Below, one piece after another: positions 33,116-44,959 of a stretch of 64,000 bases of DNA. How positions within the stretch are numbered: position 1 is the stretch's first letter; every line of letters starts with the position of its first letter. The stretch is from assembly GCA_014529385.2 (NCBI GenBank), contig CM043954.1:92931247-92995246 (forward strand). Direction: 5' to 3'. A program made the translations under genes and the position numbers. A model generated the notes under the pieces. It made no database searches. It was given only the letters and a program-made list of their open reading frames with translations, and was not told the DNA's origin. Origin of the DNA: Adiantum capillus-veneris. Taxonomy: Eukaryota > Streptophyta > Polypodiopsida > Polypodiales > Pteridaceae.

Positions 33116-34114
33116 TGTTAGCAGCAAGCTAACACAAATACCATTTTTCAGAGTTCTCTTTGTAAAACATTTATTATTTTGATAAATTGGGAATATTGTA
33201 ACTCCTATTTTCTCGGATATACTCTGTAATGTATGAGCCGAGGCTACAAGCTTCCAGATTGTATCAGTCAGTCATTATCCAGCTTTGGTAGAACTCCAGA
33301 TTATTATTTTTTACCACCCAAAAACCTTGGCTAAGGTATAAAAGCCAATTTTGTAAAGTTTTTATTAAGTTTTTGGATAAGAAATACACAGCGTGAGCTA
33401 ACGGCGCTCACTTCTCTCCTTCTCATGCTTCCTACTTCCTCTCCGATTTTCACATTGCGATTGCGTTTGTTGTATTGCAATTGCAAGTAAGAGCTCTACA
33501 CATTGACGTAAGCCATTCATAGTATTTCGTAGCTTTTGGCGTCGCCGACTTGCGGCCTAATTTCATCATAACTAAGAATTTACATGTTCAAATCAAAAAC
33601 TAAACATAGGCGGGGTATTGGGGCATCATTGCTAAGAATTTAGATGCATTCTGGGTCGAAAACAACTAGGTCAAAAATCCATTGCTGTTAATACTCGCGA
33701 TTTAGGAACTTGACCTAAAGTGGGGTTTCTGGGTCGAAAACAACTAGGTCAAAAATCCATTGCTGTTAATACTCGCGATTTTGGAACTTGACCTAAAGTG
33801 GGGTTTGAGGCCATAGGCATGTGTGCTTAGGTCTTATAAACTTTTCCTAGAAGTTTTGTTACATTTGGATGTCATTTGATGCTGTAACGGATATGAATTG
33901 TTTGTCGATGAGCGATTGGCTTTTGGTGATTTCAGTCACTTGAGTGTACCTTGAGTTAGATGCGAGTTGTTAGTTGCTTTACGAGAGATTGACAACCTCT
34001 TGTAGCCTCTATGCACTAGTCGAGTCAGCTTCGTCCCATGCTTTGACAAATTAATCGTTGTTCTCACTAATACTGCAATAAGATAGGATGGTGAGGTTAG
34101 ACATGCATCCCACA
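33116..34114 (+). repeat. Element D 3' LTR (999 bp) with internal 78-bp duplication
   Basis: It matches 906-1112/27729-28442 with many substitutions. TATAAAA is at 33337. A segment starting TCTGGGTCGAAAACAACTAG is repeated in tandem at 33650 and 33728; the other two LTR copies have it once. Confidence 0.93.
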
Positions 34115-35599
34115 CACTGCTTTTAGGGATATCCTCAATTTGGATACAAGTTGCACGGTCACAGTTGTAATGCTTACTCATTCCCTAAGTATACTGACAT
34201 TCCTGTACTTTTTTAACAGGTTTCTGCTCATCCTGCCACAATGGTGCCCTATGCTGAATCCATTCTTCATCAATCCATCCATCCAACACCACTAAATTAG
34301 CCTCACCTGGAGGTCTCACCTGGTGTTGGGGTGGAGGTTGTTGATTCTGCTCCTGAGGCATGTTATTATTGTTTTTGTTATTATTGTATTTGATGATAGG
34401 AATACCTCTATCATTTCTATGTCTACACCACAATTCACAGTCAAGACCTTGTTTATGTCCTACTACTCCACAGTAATTACATTGTAACTGCTGCATGTTG
34501 TTTTGACCCCTGTTCTGGAATCCCCAATTGTTTTGGTTATGAAATATTTTTTGAGGTGCAGGTCCCTGATATCTCCTGTTAGCACCCTGGGGAGCTACCA
34601 CATTTGCAGCTGCTTCCCTCATTTTCTGAGCAATATACTCAGGTCTTCTTCCCCTGAAATCTGGATTATAATAATAATTTTCATATTCATGACCAATCTT
34701 TGACAAATCTAACAGTAAGGTTTTCCTGACATTGCAAACTGGTTCATTCCAATTGTCAGCATTTTTCCTGAATAATTTTGTTGAGACTGAATCTGCAGTT
34801 ACCACATCCTTTCCCAGCTTCTTTTCAGTCTCTTGCTTACTTTTATCCTTCTTCTGCTTTCTCTTTTCTCTTCTGACTCTGAGTCTAAATCTTCAATCTT
34901 CTTCTTCTTCTTATCTTTTATTTCTGCTTTGCCTCCATATCTTCTTTCAACTCTTGCAGCTACTTCCACCAAATCAGTAAAATCCTGTGCATTTGCTAAT
35001 GGGGATCTCCCTGCTACTGCACTTCTGAACTTCTTTTTCAGTCCCTTACAAAACTAGTCTCCCAACTGCTCCATAGAAGGTTGTTGGGTTGCTTCCAGTC
35101 TGTTATTCAAATTCCTAAATTTCTGTGCGTAATCTTCAACCATCAAATCTTCCTGCTTCAATTTTCTCAATTTCTTCAAAATGTCTTCAGGTGTTTTATC
35201 CTCCTTGAACCTCAATAAAAATCTTTGCTTCAGATCATAATAATCAACAAAATCTCCCATGGCATAATGGATGAACCAATCCATGTCCTTGCCTTGCAGT
35301 GTTGCTGCAAAGTGCTCTTTTTTTACTGCATCCGGATGTAATGCCTCATATCCACTTGCAAACCACCTTGTTTGAAACTGACCAACGTGGCTGTCAGCAT
35401 CTTGGGATTTTTTCCCGTTGAACTTTGCCACGTCCACTTTGGGATTTGGTGCAGCCATTGGAGGTACCCGAAGTGTCCTGAGTACTCTTATAGGGAGTGG
35501 ATTGAAAGTTAAAGTACCTAACCCTGCAGGTACAAACTGCAATTGTCTTCTTGCCTTTAAGACTGTTTGAGTTAGTAGTACATTGACCAATTGCCCCAA
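34115..35599 (-). pseudogene. Element E gag
   Basis: Frame 35599-35054 has the Ty3 capsid motifs DVAKFNGKKSQDADSHVGQF, DFVDYYDLKQRFLLRF and LKKLRKLKQEDLMVEDYAQKF. After a stop and frameshift, a Lys/Glu-rich linker leads to frame 34805-34185 with a zinc knuckle CNYCGVVGHKQGLDC, whose His-Cys spacing is five instead of four residues. The last codons to 34115 (HYNCDRATCIQIEDIPK) run into the insertion of D. Confidence 0.85.
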
Positions 35600-35858
35600 A
35601 AGTGGGTCTGCTATGGGAGGAGTAGTTTGTTGGCCTTCTTGGTTTGCAGTGGGGTCTCTTGCAGCCTGTGTTCAGGTTCTTGCAGCTCAGTTTCCACCCC
35701 AACAGTCTCTGCCCCTGCAGCAAGTCCCCTTATTGGTTCTTCTTGGTCATCACTACCCGACTCTTCATCATGCCTTCCCCTTGCTACAAATTCTCTCCTA
35801 AGCCGAAACCGGGTGCCATATGAGTGTTGCGGTAAATTGGACCCTTGTCATGACCCAC

Positions 35859-36113
35859 TCATATATGATTTCTTCTTTTCTGTCGTAAATACTGTACCAA
35901 CATTTTCCTTTCATATAGACTGTAACAAGGAGGTAAGTTGCATGCCCCAAAAGGTAGAAATGAAGAAACTACCTTATCAACCACTACAATTTTGATTTCC
36001 CCCGCCAAATTCGGAAAGAACTGCATCAAGAACTTGGTGGAATATTCCTCAAACTCTTCCTGCAGGGTTACCCAATTGGAGAATTCCCTCAGGTGATCAA
36101 GATCAACTTGCAT
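35859..36113 (-). CDS. Small ORF between primer site and gag of element E
   Basis: An 84-codon frame with WVTLQEEFEEYSTKFLMQFF, which looks like a short capsid-type helix pair, followed by unmatched sequence. It may be the start of gag displaced by frameshifts (35600-35858 is broken) or a fortuitous ORF. Confidence 0.3.
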   Translation of the reverse strand: MQVDLDHLREFSNWVTLQEEFEEYSTKFLMQFFPNLAGEIKIVVVDKVVSSFLPFGACNLPPCYSLYERKMLVQYLRQKRRNHI

Positions 36114-36165
36114 ATCAGTTCCGCACTATATTCCTGACTGCCATACGGTTCAAGCTGAATTTGAA

Positions 36166-36183
36166 CCAAACGTAGGATCGCCA
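36166..36183 (-). other. Element E primer-binding-like site
   Basis: On the minus strand TTTGGCGATCCTACGTTTGG begins two bases after the LTR. It ends in TGG as required, but I cannot assign the tRNA. Confidence 0.45.
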
Positions 36184-36185
36184 AA

Positions 36186-36600
36186 TGTTAGGGGCATATA
36201 GCCCTAACAGGTATTCAATGAAAAAACATGCAGTTTACAAGAAAGCAAGTACAATAAAATGATCATTGACACACAGAACTCCAAAGTAAATTAACAAGAA
36301 ACACCATTATAGAGAGGAAAAGGTACTGCCATCACTGTGTATTCATAATCATCATTAAACATCCGAACAAAACAACAATACAGAGTCAGGAGATAGCGAA
36401 CTGCATTGACAAGTACATCCCAAAAATTGCTTTACGCCATGAGACATTCCTCGTATTCATATAACTGCCCAAAATATAAGTAGTTGTGTAAAGATGTCCC
36501 TAAGGTTTAAAGTCAAGATCTTAATTACAATTCAAAAAGATAATGCCTTGAATGTCCTGACAGATCAGGCTTTAACAAGCCAAGCATATAAATAATATCA
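36186..36600 (-). repeat. Element E 5' LTR (415 bp)
   Basis: On the plus strand it reads TGTTAGGGGC...AATATCA. Its outer boundary coincides with the resumption of D'-type sequence just after 36600. Only one copy is in the window, so the ends are inferred from TG...CA and context. Confidence 0.6.
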
Positions 36601-36614
36601 GTCTCCTTTGCAGA

Positions 36615-37680
36615 TATGGAAACACAACCATCAGAAGGGCTAGCAGGAGATTCGGAGTTTCAAGTGCCAATCACCGAAGAAGAACAAGTGCCAATGGTCC
36701 AACTTTCCAAAGCTAAAGAAGATGCACTAAAGGAGTAGATAGTCCATGAAGTAGAGTCTAAATGGAAAGCGGCAATGGATTAGGAGTTGAGAGTTCTCTA
36801 CTCAGTCAATGTAGCTTATCTTACTCCCAACAAATCAATGCTCAATGGAATCAGCAGCCGCTACCCTACCCTTTGATAAAGGTGGAGCTACTACAAGTCA
36901 AAGAACGACTTTACAAGGATATGCAAGGGGAAGGTTCAGATGCTCTTCACCCCAAATGGAGAAAGAACTGGCTCAACAAGAACTCTAGATACCTCATTCT
37001 CTTTACAAGAGCACCTGCAGCAATACAAAGAGACCCTACATTTTGTCATGTACCAAGGGTAAGGACATGGCGCGCACACGATGCATTGAGGAAGAAGAGA
37101 CCAACATGGATCAACTACCCAAGACTACAAACTCCAGAGCAGGGATGAGCAACGGAGGACTACATAGTGAAAACCCTAACGGGCCCCATGAACTTCTTCA
37201 AAAGCCTCCCTGACCTCTCATGTGCAATGCTCTATAAAATCTATAGAATGTTGCTTAGATGCATTCAAGCTTTTCATGAGCCCGAGCAAGCGAGAGCCCC
37301 ATGGATGTCTTTCTTAGAAGTCAACAAAGGTCTATGCTATGATTTGAGTGGACAACCCTCAAAAGAAGTCCTCTACAACTTGTGCGCGAGATGCAAGTTG
37401 CTGCCATCAAGCAATATGTTGGCATTTGAAGAGGCATTTTATACAGGATTCTTCACATGTAGGAAGAAGAATTATGGGCCAGTGATCAACAACCTTACAT
37501 CAAGGTTTGTTGGCTATTCAGCCATCAAACTTTTAAAAAAAATCACTATGCAGTTTTTGCAAGTCCTTGACAAAGAAAGACGAATCAAATATGAGAAATC
37601 TCTACACGTGCTTAAAGACACCATCCATAAACCCAAAGACTACTTTAGTCCATAAGGCTATGTCAAGGGATGATGCAGTT
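36615..37680 (+). pseudogene. Element D' ORF, C-terminal domain
   Basis: It starts in the acidic region, passes VPMVQLSKAKEDALK, and continues as frames 36762-37148 and 37167-37655 with the same motifs as D (VELLQVKERLYKDMQ, RPTWINYPRL, VKTLTGPMNFFKSL). It keeps the last ~85 residues that D has lost, including GLCYDLSGQPSKEVLYNL and KYEKSLHVLKDTIHKPKDYF, then a stop. Stops at 36736 and 36783 and a frameshift near 36830 inactivate it. The family is unknown. Confidence 0.6.
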
Positions 37681-37693
37681 GAGGAGGGGGGAA

Positions 37694-38602
37694 TGTTAGC
37701 AGCAACCTAACTCAAATAACATTTTTCAAGAGCTTTTATTGTAAAAACACTTATTCTTTTGATAAATTGGGAATGTTGTAACTCCTATTTTCCAAATGGA
37801 TAGTGTAATCGATGAGCCGGGGCGATAAGCTTTTAAATTGTATCAAATTATCTTTAGTCAGAGCTCCCAAATCATTAGTTTTTGACCAAAGAAACTTTGG
37901 CTAAGGTATAAAGGCCAATTTTTGTAAGCTATTTTTCAAGTTTTGGATAAAAGAAACATAGTGTGAGCTAACGATGCTCACTTCTCTCCTTCTCATGCTT
38001 CCTACTCCCTTCCCAGTTGTCACATTACAATGCCGTCTGTTGCGTTGTAACTGCATGTAAGAGCTCTACGCATTGACGTAAACATATCATGGTAAACTAT
38101 AGCTTTTGGCATCACTGACCCGCGGCCTAATTTTATCATAAGTACAAATTTAAGCTAGAAAATCACAAATTAAGCATAGGCGGGGTATTGGGGCATCATT
38201 GTCAAGCATTTAGATGCATTCGAAGTCGAAAATGACTAGGTCAAAAACTCACTACTGTTAATAATCGTGAGTTTATACTTCATCAAAAGTGAGATTTGAG
38301 ACCATCAGCATATGTACTTTGGTCTTATATGCATGTCCTACAAGTTTTGTAACATTCAGATATTGTTTGATGCTGTAACGATTATGATTTGTTTGCTAAT
38401 TAGCGACTAGCTTTTAGTGACTTGGTCATTTGAGTGTAGGTTGTGTTAGATGCGAGTTGTCTATTGTTTTCAAGAGATTGACACCCTATTGTAGCCTCTA
38501 TGCACTAGTCGAGTCAGCTTCCTCCCATGGATTGACATTTATGTTTGTGGTTCTCGCTATGTCTACAATAAGATAGGGGCGAGGTTAGAAACCGATCCCA
38601 CA
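37694..38602 (+). repeat. Element D' 3' LTR (909 bp)
   Basis: It begins TGTTAGCAGC and ends GATCCCACA, with TATAAAGG at 37907. It is homologous to both D LTRs, but no primer site follows it, which identifies it as a 3' LTR. Confidence 0.9.
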
Positions 38603-41600
38603 GTTTGGAGGTTTGGTTTTGTGGTTTTGGGCCTTGTGCTTGTGACTAACCCGTATAGATCAGATTGATGCTCATCGACTATTTCTCTCTGGATTTTTAT
38701 TGTGTTAGGTGTTTTTTATTACATATAGTGTGTTATGCTCCAAACAAAACACTTGTGGATTTGTGGAAAGGCTAAATACACCTTGGTTTGGTTCTTCAAA
38801 ACCCTTGCATAAATATTTTCATGGCTCTGGAAAATGTCATTTTCTGACGGTCAAATTGGCGTGATGAGATAGGTTACTAGTTACTGCCGTGATTTTGATT
38901 TTGTTAGGATTCTATCTTGGTACCACACTGCATGAGTTTGGTTTCTTTAGAAAAGAGAAGTGTGGTGGGTTGGTATGGTATACCCTTGACATCTACAAGA
39001 AAAATGATGGTGTATTGTGTAGGAACTATTGGATACTCCCAACCCCAAAGGGTGTCTGTTACTTGGACTCTATTTTGTGGATTGGGAGTGTGTGCATATT
39101 ATAAAGGTCGATCTTTTGTTTGCATGCTTTGGGTGGCCCCAGTTCCATCTGATACTGAGTTTTCATCAGGCTACCAACGAATTAAGGATTCCACTTTTAA
39201 TGTACTATATTTTTCATTGGGGATTGGATTTTACGATAATTTTTTAATTGTATTGTGGCTAAGTAGACTGGATGTAGTAGGTTTTCTTCATATTAGGCAT
39301 GACAATTATTGAGACTATCTGAGGTGTGTTGGATATCACTCGGTCTGTAAGATTTGGTTTTGCTTGATACACTTAGCCGAGTTTGATGCATATACCAAAC
39401 AAATTTTATTTTTTTTGTGGGAGGTATCTGATGTGATTGATTAGGTTATTTTATGTCTTTATGGTTAAGAAGAGGTATACCGCACTTGAAAGAGCTAGAT
39501 GAGTTAGAGACTGAGAATCTTGCAAAGTGAATTATGGTATTGAATGGCTGGCTTATGGGCTGATATGGGGATTAAGACACTTGGATCAGAAGGGGTGGTG
39601 GCCTTCTGATCATAATGATATGTATGTTAATATTTAATTAAGGTTTAATAAAAATTGGGGCTATTTAGAAACCATACATATAATTACTTCCATAAATCAT
39701 TGGATAATAACCTTTTTAACAAAACATCAAGTTTAAAGCACTAGAATACATGAACACTTTGGACGATAGTTTTAAGTTAAAAAAGTTGTAAGTTGTACAT
39801 GGATAACAAACTGATATAGTCTGTTGACACCTGTAAAACGTATTCAAGGCTAACGTATCTGTTGTCTTGTTTGAATGGATGCATGTGAGGACTCTATCCT
39901 TTTTTGGGTTTTCTTTGGATTAGTTGTTGTCCACCTTTGACATACCCGACTCTTATCACTCTATGCAACAAATAGCACAAATCACCCTTTGTACTTATAT
40001 ATTAGAATGAGACTTCATTCTTACAGCAATGTACAAAGATAATTCTAAGATTGAGTTGTTTTTGTGCTGCCCTTGGTCACTTGTCTAAAGCCAGCTATCT
40101 TTGTACTTGTATGTTCAATTGTGTTTATATATTAAAATAAAAGAGCTACACACACACTCCTTTGGGTAGTAGACTTAGCTCCCGTCCACATTCTGTGATG
40201 AAAATTTTATTTTTTCTTTGTTGCCACACATTGAATTCACATCCTCCAAAGCTAATTGCATTGTTCCATGCCTAGTTACATGGTTAGCCTACCATTGCAA
40301 GACCTCTTAGACAATCAGGTTTGATCCTTGTGAGGCCCACCTATTTATACATTTTTCAATCCAAAAGGACGATGCTATCAGAATTGAGGTGGACCTAGCA
40401 ATTATAAACCGTATTTTTGGTCAAATCACATTGTACCACAACAAATTCCTTTGCATGATGTGGACCCAACCTTAGGGTCTATTCACACACTAGAAAGATT
40501 GTGTACATTTTTGGCCTCTGTTGGCCACATGTCTTGGCCATGTGCAAAGTGAATGATGTCCATTCATAGAGCACAGGCATGGTAAATTGCAGTTAGCTAA
40601 AAGTGCTACCACATTAGATTTTGTATAACTAAAGTTTGTATGCCCTTGTGAACAAATTTTCCACCACAACGTATATACCCAACCTTAGAGTCATTTTAAG
40701 GACCTCATTGAGTAGTTATGTCCATGTGGATGGCCCTTAATAAATTCTTCCCAATGTCTCCAAAATATCACATTGCTTCTCCTCTGTTGCTCTTGAGTTT
40801 TGCCTAGTCATGTGCATGCATCCAAAGAAAAGCTAACCTTTTGGGTTGATTTTGATTGACCCTTATTCATACACGAGCTTATGCAACTCGTCTATGATGT
40901 GTCTTGCTTGATCTTGCTAATAGGCCATTGACAAATACATGCACCCATGCCCCCTACATACAGACACATCAATAAATCTCTCTCTCTCATAAATCAAGCC
41001 CATCCTTTTTTGTAACACCCTACCCACTGATGCAGCCTCAAATATCAAGATGCTTGTTGATGTTTTCTGCCTTAATGGGTTTGAAAGAGTAAAGCTTTGG
41101 AGACTAGCACAAGACAAGAGGAAGAGAGTGAAGACAAAGTAGAGTCAATCCAAACGCTTCCAAGGTTAAGCCAAATCCTTCGTATTGTGTGTGAAAATTT
41201 GCAATCTATTCAACTCTCATAACTTGTTGGAAGAGTGAGACATGAGCATATGGATCCCTTGACCCATTTGCTATACTAAATCAGGCTAACACTCATACAC
41301 CCACAAAAGAGGAAAGCTGGCCACCCTCAACAGTGCTCTAAGACATAATAAAGATGGAATCCCCCTTATATCCTAAGGCTGATGTCACACACACACACAG
41401 TCTACCCAGGGTCCCCACACTTGTCCAAGGCCCACACATACACTACTAACACCCCCTTCCATATCCAATATACGCCAATCTGTAGATTTGAACAACATTA
41501 GAAGTAGCCTCCCCTATCACCAAGAAGTGTTCCACACATCCAAAGCATCTCATAGCCAACACCGTCTAAAGAGTTTTCATGGCATGGCACATCTAGCCTA

Positions 41601-44460
41601 CTATCGTGTCATGATTCCTCGTCAATGGTAAACCTTTTGATCTTCCAAGATCATTGGTTTTGTAGAAGGCATCATGTCTTCACCTTGGTCCACATGATCT
41701 TGCTAGTCTAGTAACACACCATGTCCATGAGTTTTGTCGGGCATACTCACAACCCTAGCCACCATTCATGAGTTTTTTCAGGCTCACTCACACCCTCTAC
41801 ACACCCATGAGTTTTGGTAGGCTCACATAACCTTGGCTGGTATGTGAGTTTTGTCAGGCTCACTCACAACTTGTAGTCCCATGTCTCCAAGAGAAGTCTT
41901 GAGCATATGTTCATAGAAGCCCATGTGCTCCCACTCTAGTGGTTGGCTTTCTCTCCAATGCTCCTTTCTCTTGCCACATAAAGTACTTGGGTAGATCCCA
42001 AGATCTATCTACCGCAACACAATATTGTGCCCCTGCTCTAGATTTCTTTTCAGCCCAAGATCTATCTGCCTTGGGACCATCTTGCACTCTTGCTCCCAAT
42101 CTTCATCTTCGAGGTGTCTCTCATCCAGAAGTCACCGATCACTATTTGAAAGAGAGAAGTAATGAGTGTGAGCCTTGGTATCCACACTACTTCTAAGCAC
42201 TTGTATGAATATAATCCAAGACTTTTGTCCCTGCAGTGGAAATCCCTACCTCATGGTTGCGGGAGCGAATTAGAACACCTATAAAAGGTATGCAACACAA
42301 CCTAGATCAACATAATGTCAATCGAGGACACAGATGACACGATAGGTGCACGGAGGCAATCTCTTTAGCTTGTCAAGTCCCCAAGCCTCTACACTTAAAA
42401 TCCTTGCTCTTAACCCATCTGCAAAAAACGCGTGTATGAAGACAGATTAGTATTTTGGAAGTGCCCAAAACTGATATCTATGAGTATTTATGTATAGCTT
42501 ATGTCATCATAATTCTAATGACTACTTACAAGCAGAAAATAGACATCGTTTGATACACTTATGACCACCAATGGCTTGTAGATGCATCAACATGCGTGCT
42601 TCATCTAGCGTGGAATGCTTGACGTTGTCACGTAGCTCTCACCGAGCCTAGCACAATGGTGTTGTTGGTTCTCTAATGCGATGAGCACATGGGGAGTAGC
42701 ACCAAGATTAAGCTCATGCACTCTCTCTTTCTCTCTCACACACAGTCAATGACAGCTTAAAATTTGATTATGATAAATGTTCTCTTTACAAAATGACCTA
42801 GGTACCTTATATACTAAGGCTACCATAGGGTGATCAAAGCTTCATTTGCCACTGGTAGCTTTTTTGTGATGTGTAAATGATTATAATGCTTCAACTTGAC
42901 ACATATTTATAAACACTAATACGGTTACAAGTTCACTCAACCATCAATGGCACGGATATTACTGGATCACTACAATAAACATCCATAGCATAGCTTTTGC
43001 GCACTAACATACACAATATGTCAATACTCAAGGAAGCAAATTGGATGGGGCACGAAGATGTGTTGGGTTTTCACTCACAATGGAGTGAACCTACATAGGA
43101 AGATGCACAAGAGCAACCTCAAACAACCAATTAACAATTAGGCTTACTAGGCATACGATCAATCCTCACACCAACTAATCACTCGATGGTTTATGAGCTA
43201 AACGAGCTCAAAACGCTACAAAACTCTAACATGAAAGGATAGTAGAATATATATGGACCATAAAAACCTAATTTGAGAGGTATAAAAATCGCAATTCATC
43301 GATTCACATGTCACCAAAATAGGAACAAAAAAATTCCAGCAACACCTCCTACGGCCTTGCAACAACCCCCTCTCAAAAGATAGGCATTCAAACTTGAATA
43401 TCACTAAAACAGCAAATTAAGGCTCACACGATGTAGACACAAGGTTTACATTCAAAAGATAGAGTAAGAGGAGAGAAACACAATGCACTTCATGGAACTT
43501 GATTTGGATTACCACATTAGAAGATATTCCAATTGCAAAGTAGCTCTGCTCACTTCTCTACTTCACATGTACAGAGAGTTCTCTCTTATCTTCTTAATAA
43601 GTGACTTTTATACTTGGGGCTTCTAAAAAATGGTCTTTAGGCTCAATTCCCATGGGCAATATCTATTTACATCAAAATTCAATGGGATGAATCCACTTAC
43701 ATTATAATCTATGATCTTCAACTATATTTACAATCTATAGAGTCAAAATAGGATTATAAATGAGGACTTTAGCAACAAATTGGCTAGATCAGGTATCCGT
43801 ACTTGGTATCTTCAAACAATAACCATACATAAGCATAAATGGAATAAATCCTATGGAAACATCCGTTACACTATTGTAAGCAAATTCCAAGATAGATAAT
43901 CTTCTCAATCAGTTAGCTTGTTACTAACATAATCTCATTGCATATCTTCTAGGACTTGATTTACTCACTTAGTGTTTGAGGATAATCAAATGTACTTAGG
44001 TTAGGAGTAGCTTTGAGCTTACAGAATACTAGTCTTTGAGCTTACAGAATACTACTCTCCAATATTGGCCATCAAATTTAGTTGTGTCAATTCTGGAGTC
44101 CTTGATTGACAACTACAGATCTTGGATAATCTATTTACAACTACTCAAATCGAGCCATGGCCATGAACTATCATATGTAGACTGTCAATAAAATCCATAG
44201 AAATGCTTTCTCATTTTTTGATAGGGATCTCTAATGATGTAAAAGTCAGTCTACCTTGACACACTCATATTTGATTACGTTAAAACTTGTGTAAATTTCT
44301 CGATTTCTTAAGGCAAGCTCAAAATCTAACAAGGATTTCACAATTTTTAACACTACCAATGCCATATGTGGCAATGACGCTTGCTAGAGTCGATTTTATT
44401 GAAAAAAAACACAAAAAAGTTGCTTCATATAGCACATTGAGCTGTTTAAAAATATCATTC
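38603..44460. other. Gene-poor flank
   Basis: I see no supported gene here. ORFs around 38889-39312 overlap in three frames and look fortuitous. 40150-41000 and 41900-42400 are AT-rich mixed sequence that could be old repeats. A 27-bp duplication with CTTTGAGCTTACAGAATACTA lies at about 44008-44050. Confidence 0.5.
41729..41870. repeat. Short degenerate tandem repeat, ~40-bp period
   Basis: Four copies of GAGTTTTGTCAGGCTCACTCAC-like sequence start near 41729, 41770, 41809 and 41845. They lie in no recognised element. Confidence 0.7.
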
Positions 44461-44461
44461 T

Positions 44462-44511
44462 AAACCTGTTGGAACCAATCTGCGCCGACGCAGACTGGTT
44501 TCAACAGGTTT
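44462..44511. repeat. 50-base hairpin (23-bp stem, 4-base loop)
   Basis: Arm AAACCTGTTGGAACCAATCT plus GCG pairs with the following arm at 21 of 23 positions (one further G:U possible), around a CCGA loop. It lies in AT-rich intergenic sequence with no repeat match in the window. It might be a transposon remnant or a small-RNA foldback; nothing decides which. Confidence 0.85.
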
Positions 44512-44713
44512 CACAAGAGTTTGGGTCCAAGATGCTGAGCTGTAATTTAACATGGATCTTCAAAAAAAATCAAATGCTGAGTCCTACTACTCTTCAAGGG
44601 CCTGGGGTTGGGAATTTTTGGAGTGTATAATGCAGCCTGCTTAAATTGCAAGCGATAGCTCGATATTTTGCCTTGCTTTAGAGAGAGAGTGTCACGGGCC
44701 TAGTGTGTGCACG

Positions 44714-44716
<3 letters not shown>

Positions 44717-44806
<90 letters not shown>
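44717..44806. repeat. GA microsatellite, ~45 units
   Basis: An almost pure (GA)n run of about 90 bp, just upstream of gypsy fragment G. Confidence 0.98.
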
Positions 44807-44809
<3 letters not shown>

Positions 44810-44959
44810 CGACTGCCTAGAGTTTAGAGACTGTGAGAGATAGAGGTCATAATAAGTGATATTTGATAAATCTATGAAAAATGTTTTGAGAGCAACATGT
44901 GTGGGACACCCTTGAAATATATGCAGCTTTGTTTGATGCTTGTTCTCTTAATCTCTGAT

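Larger units (their letters stand above)
906..34114 (+). mobile_element. Element D: non-autonomous LTR retrotransposon with tRNA-Asp primer site and non-gag/pol ORF
   Basis: Both LTRs begin TGTTAGCAGC and end TCCCACA. The 5' LTR is 906-1112 plus 27729-28442, split by element A; the 3' LTR is 33116-34114. Inside are a primer-binding site like that for tRNA-Asp, a 2-kb leader with palindrome-centred repeats, one degenerate long ORF and a GA-rich polypurine tract. No protease, RT, RNase H or integrase is visible. It sits inside element E. The flanking 5-mers (acctt left, cactg right) do not match, so the target duplication has decayed or the ends were rearranged. Confidence 0.8.
1..36600 (-). 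mobile_element. Element E: Ty3/gypsy LTR retrotransposon, interrupted, left end outside window
   Basis: Its 5' LTR is 36186-36600, followed on the minus strand by a primer-binding-like site, a small ORF, gag (34115-35599) and, after a 33-kb interruption by element D, the gag end/linker and protease at 905-1. RT, integrase and the 3' LTR would lie left of position 1. That gag ends where D begins and protease resumes where D starts on the other side, both on the minus strand, supports one element split by D. E itself interrupts the related D' element on the right. Several frameshifts and stops make it a dead copy. Confidence 0.7.
36601..38602 (+). mobile_element. Element D': 3' part of a second D-type retrotransposon
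   Basis: It comprises the 3' part of the D-type ORF, a polypurine tract and an LTR. The 5' part is expected left of the window, beyond element E, which is inserted in the ORF. It is clearly diverged from D, so this is a separate older insertion and not a duplication of D. Confidence 0.75.

Noticed and set aside
906-34119. Target-site duplication for element D
   Set aside because: ACCTT on the left and CACTG on the right do not match, although LTRs, primer site and polypurine tract are clear.
35859-36113. Independent accessory gene of element E
   Set aside because: It most resembles a gag fragment and lies among frameshifts, so a separate gene cannot be supported.
38889-39312. Overlapping plus-strand ORFs that could be a host gene
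   Set aside because: Three frames are open over the same bases, none has a recognisable motif, and no splice pattern fits.
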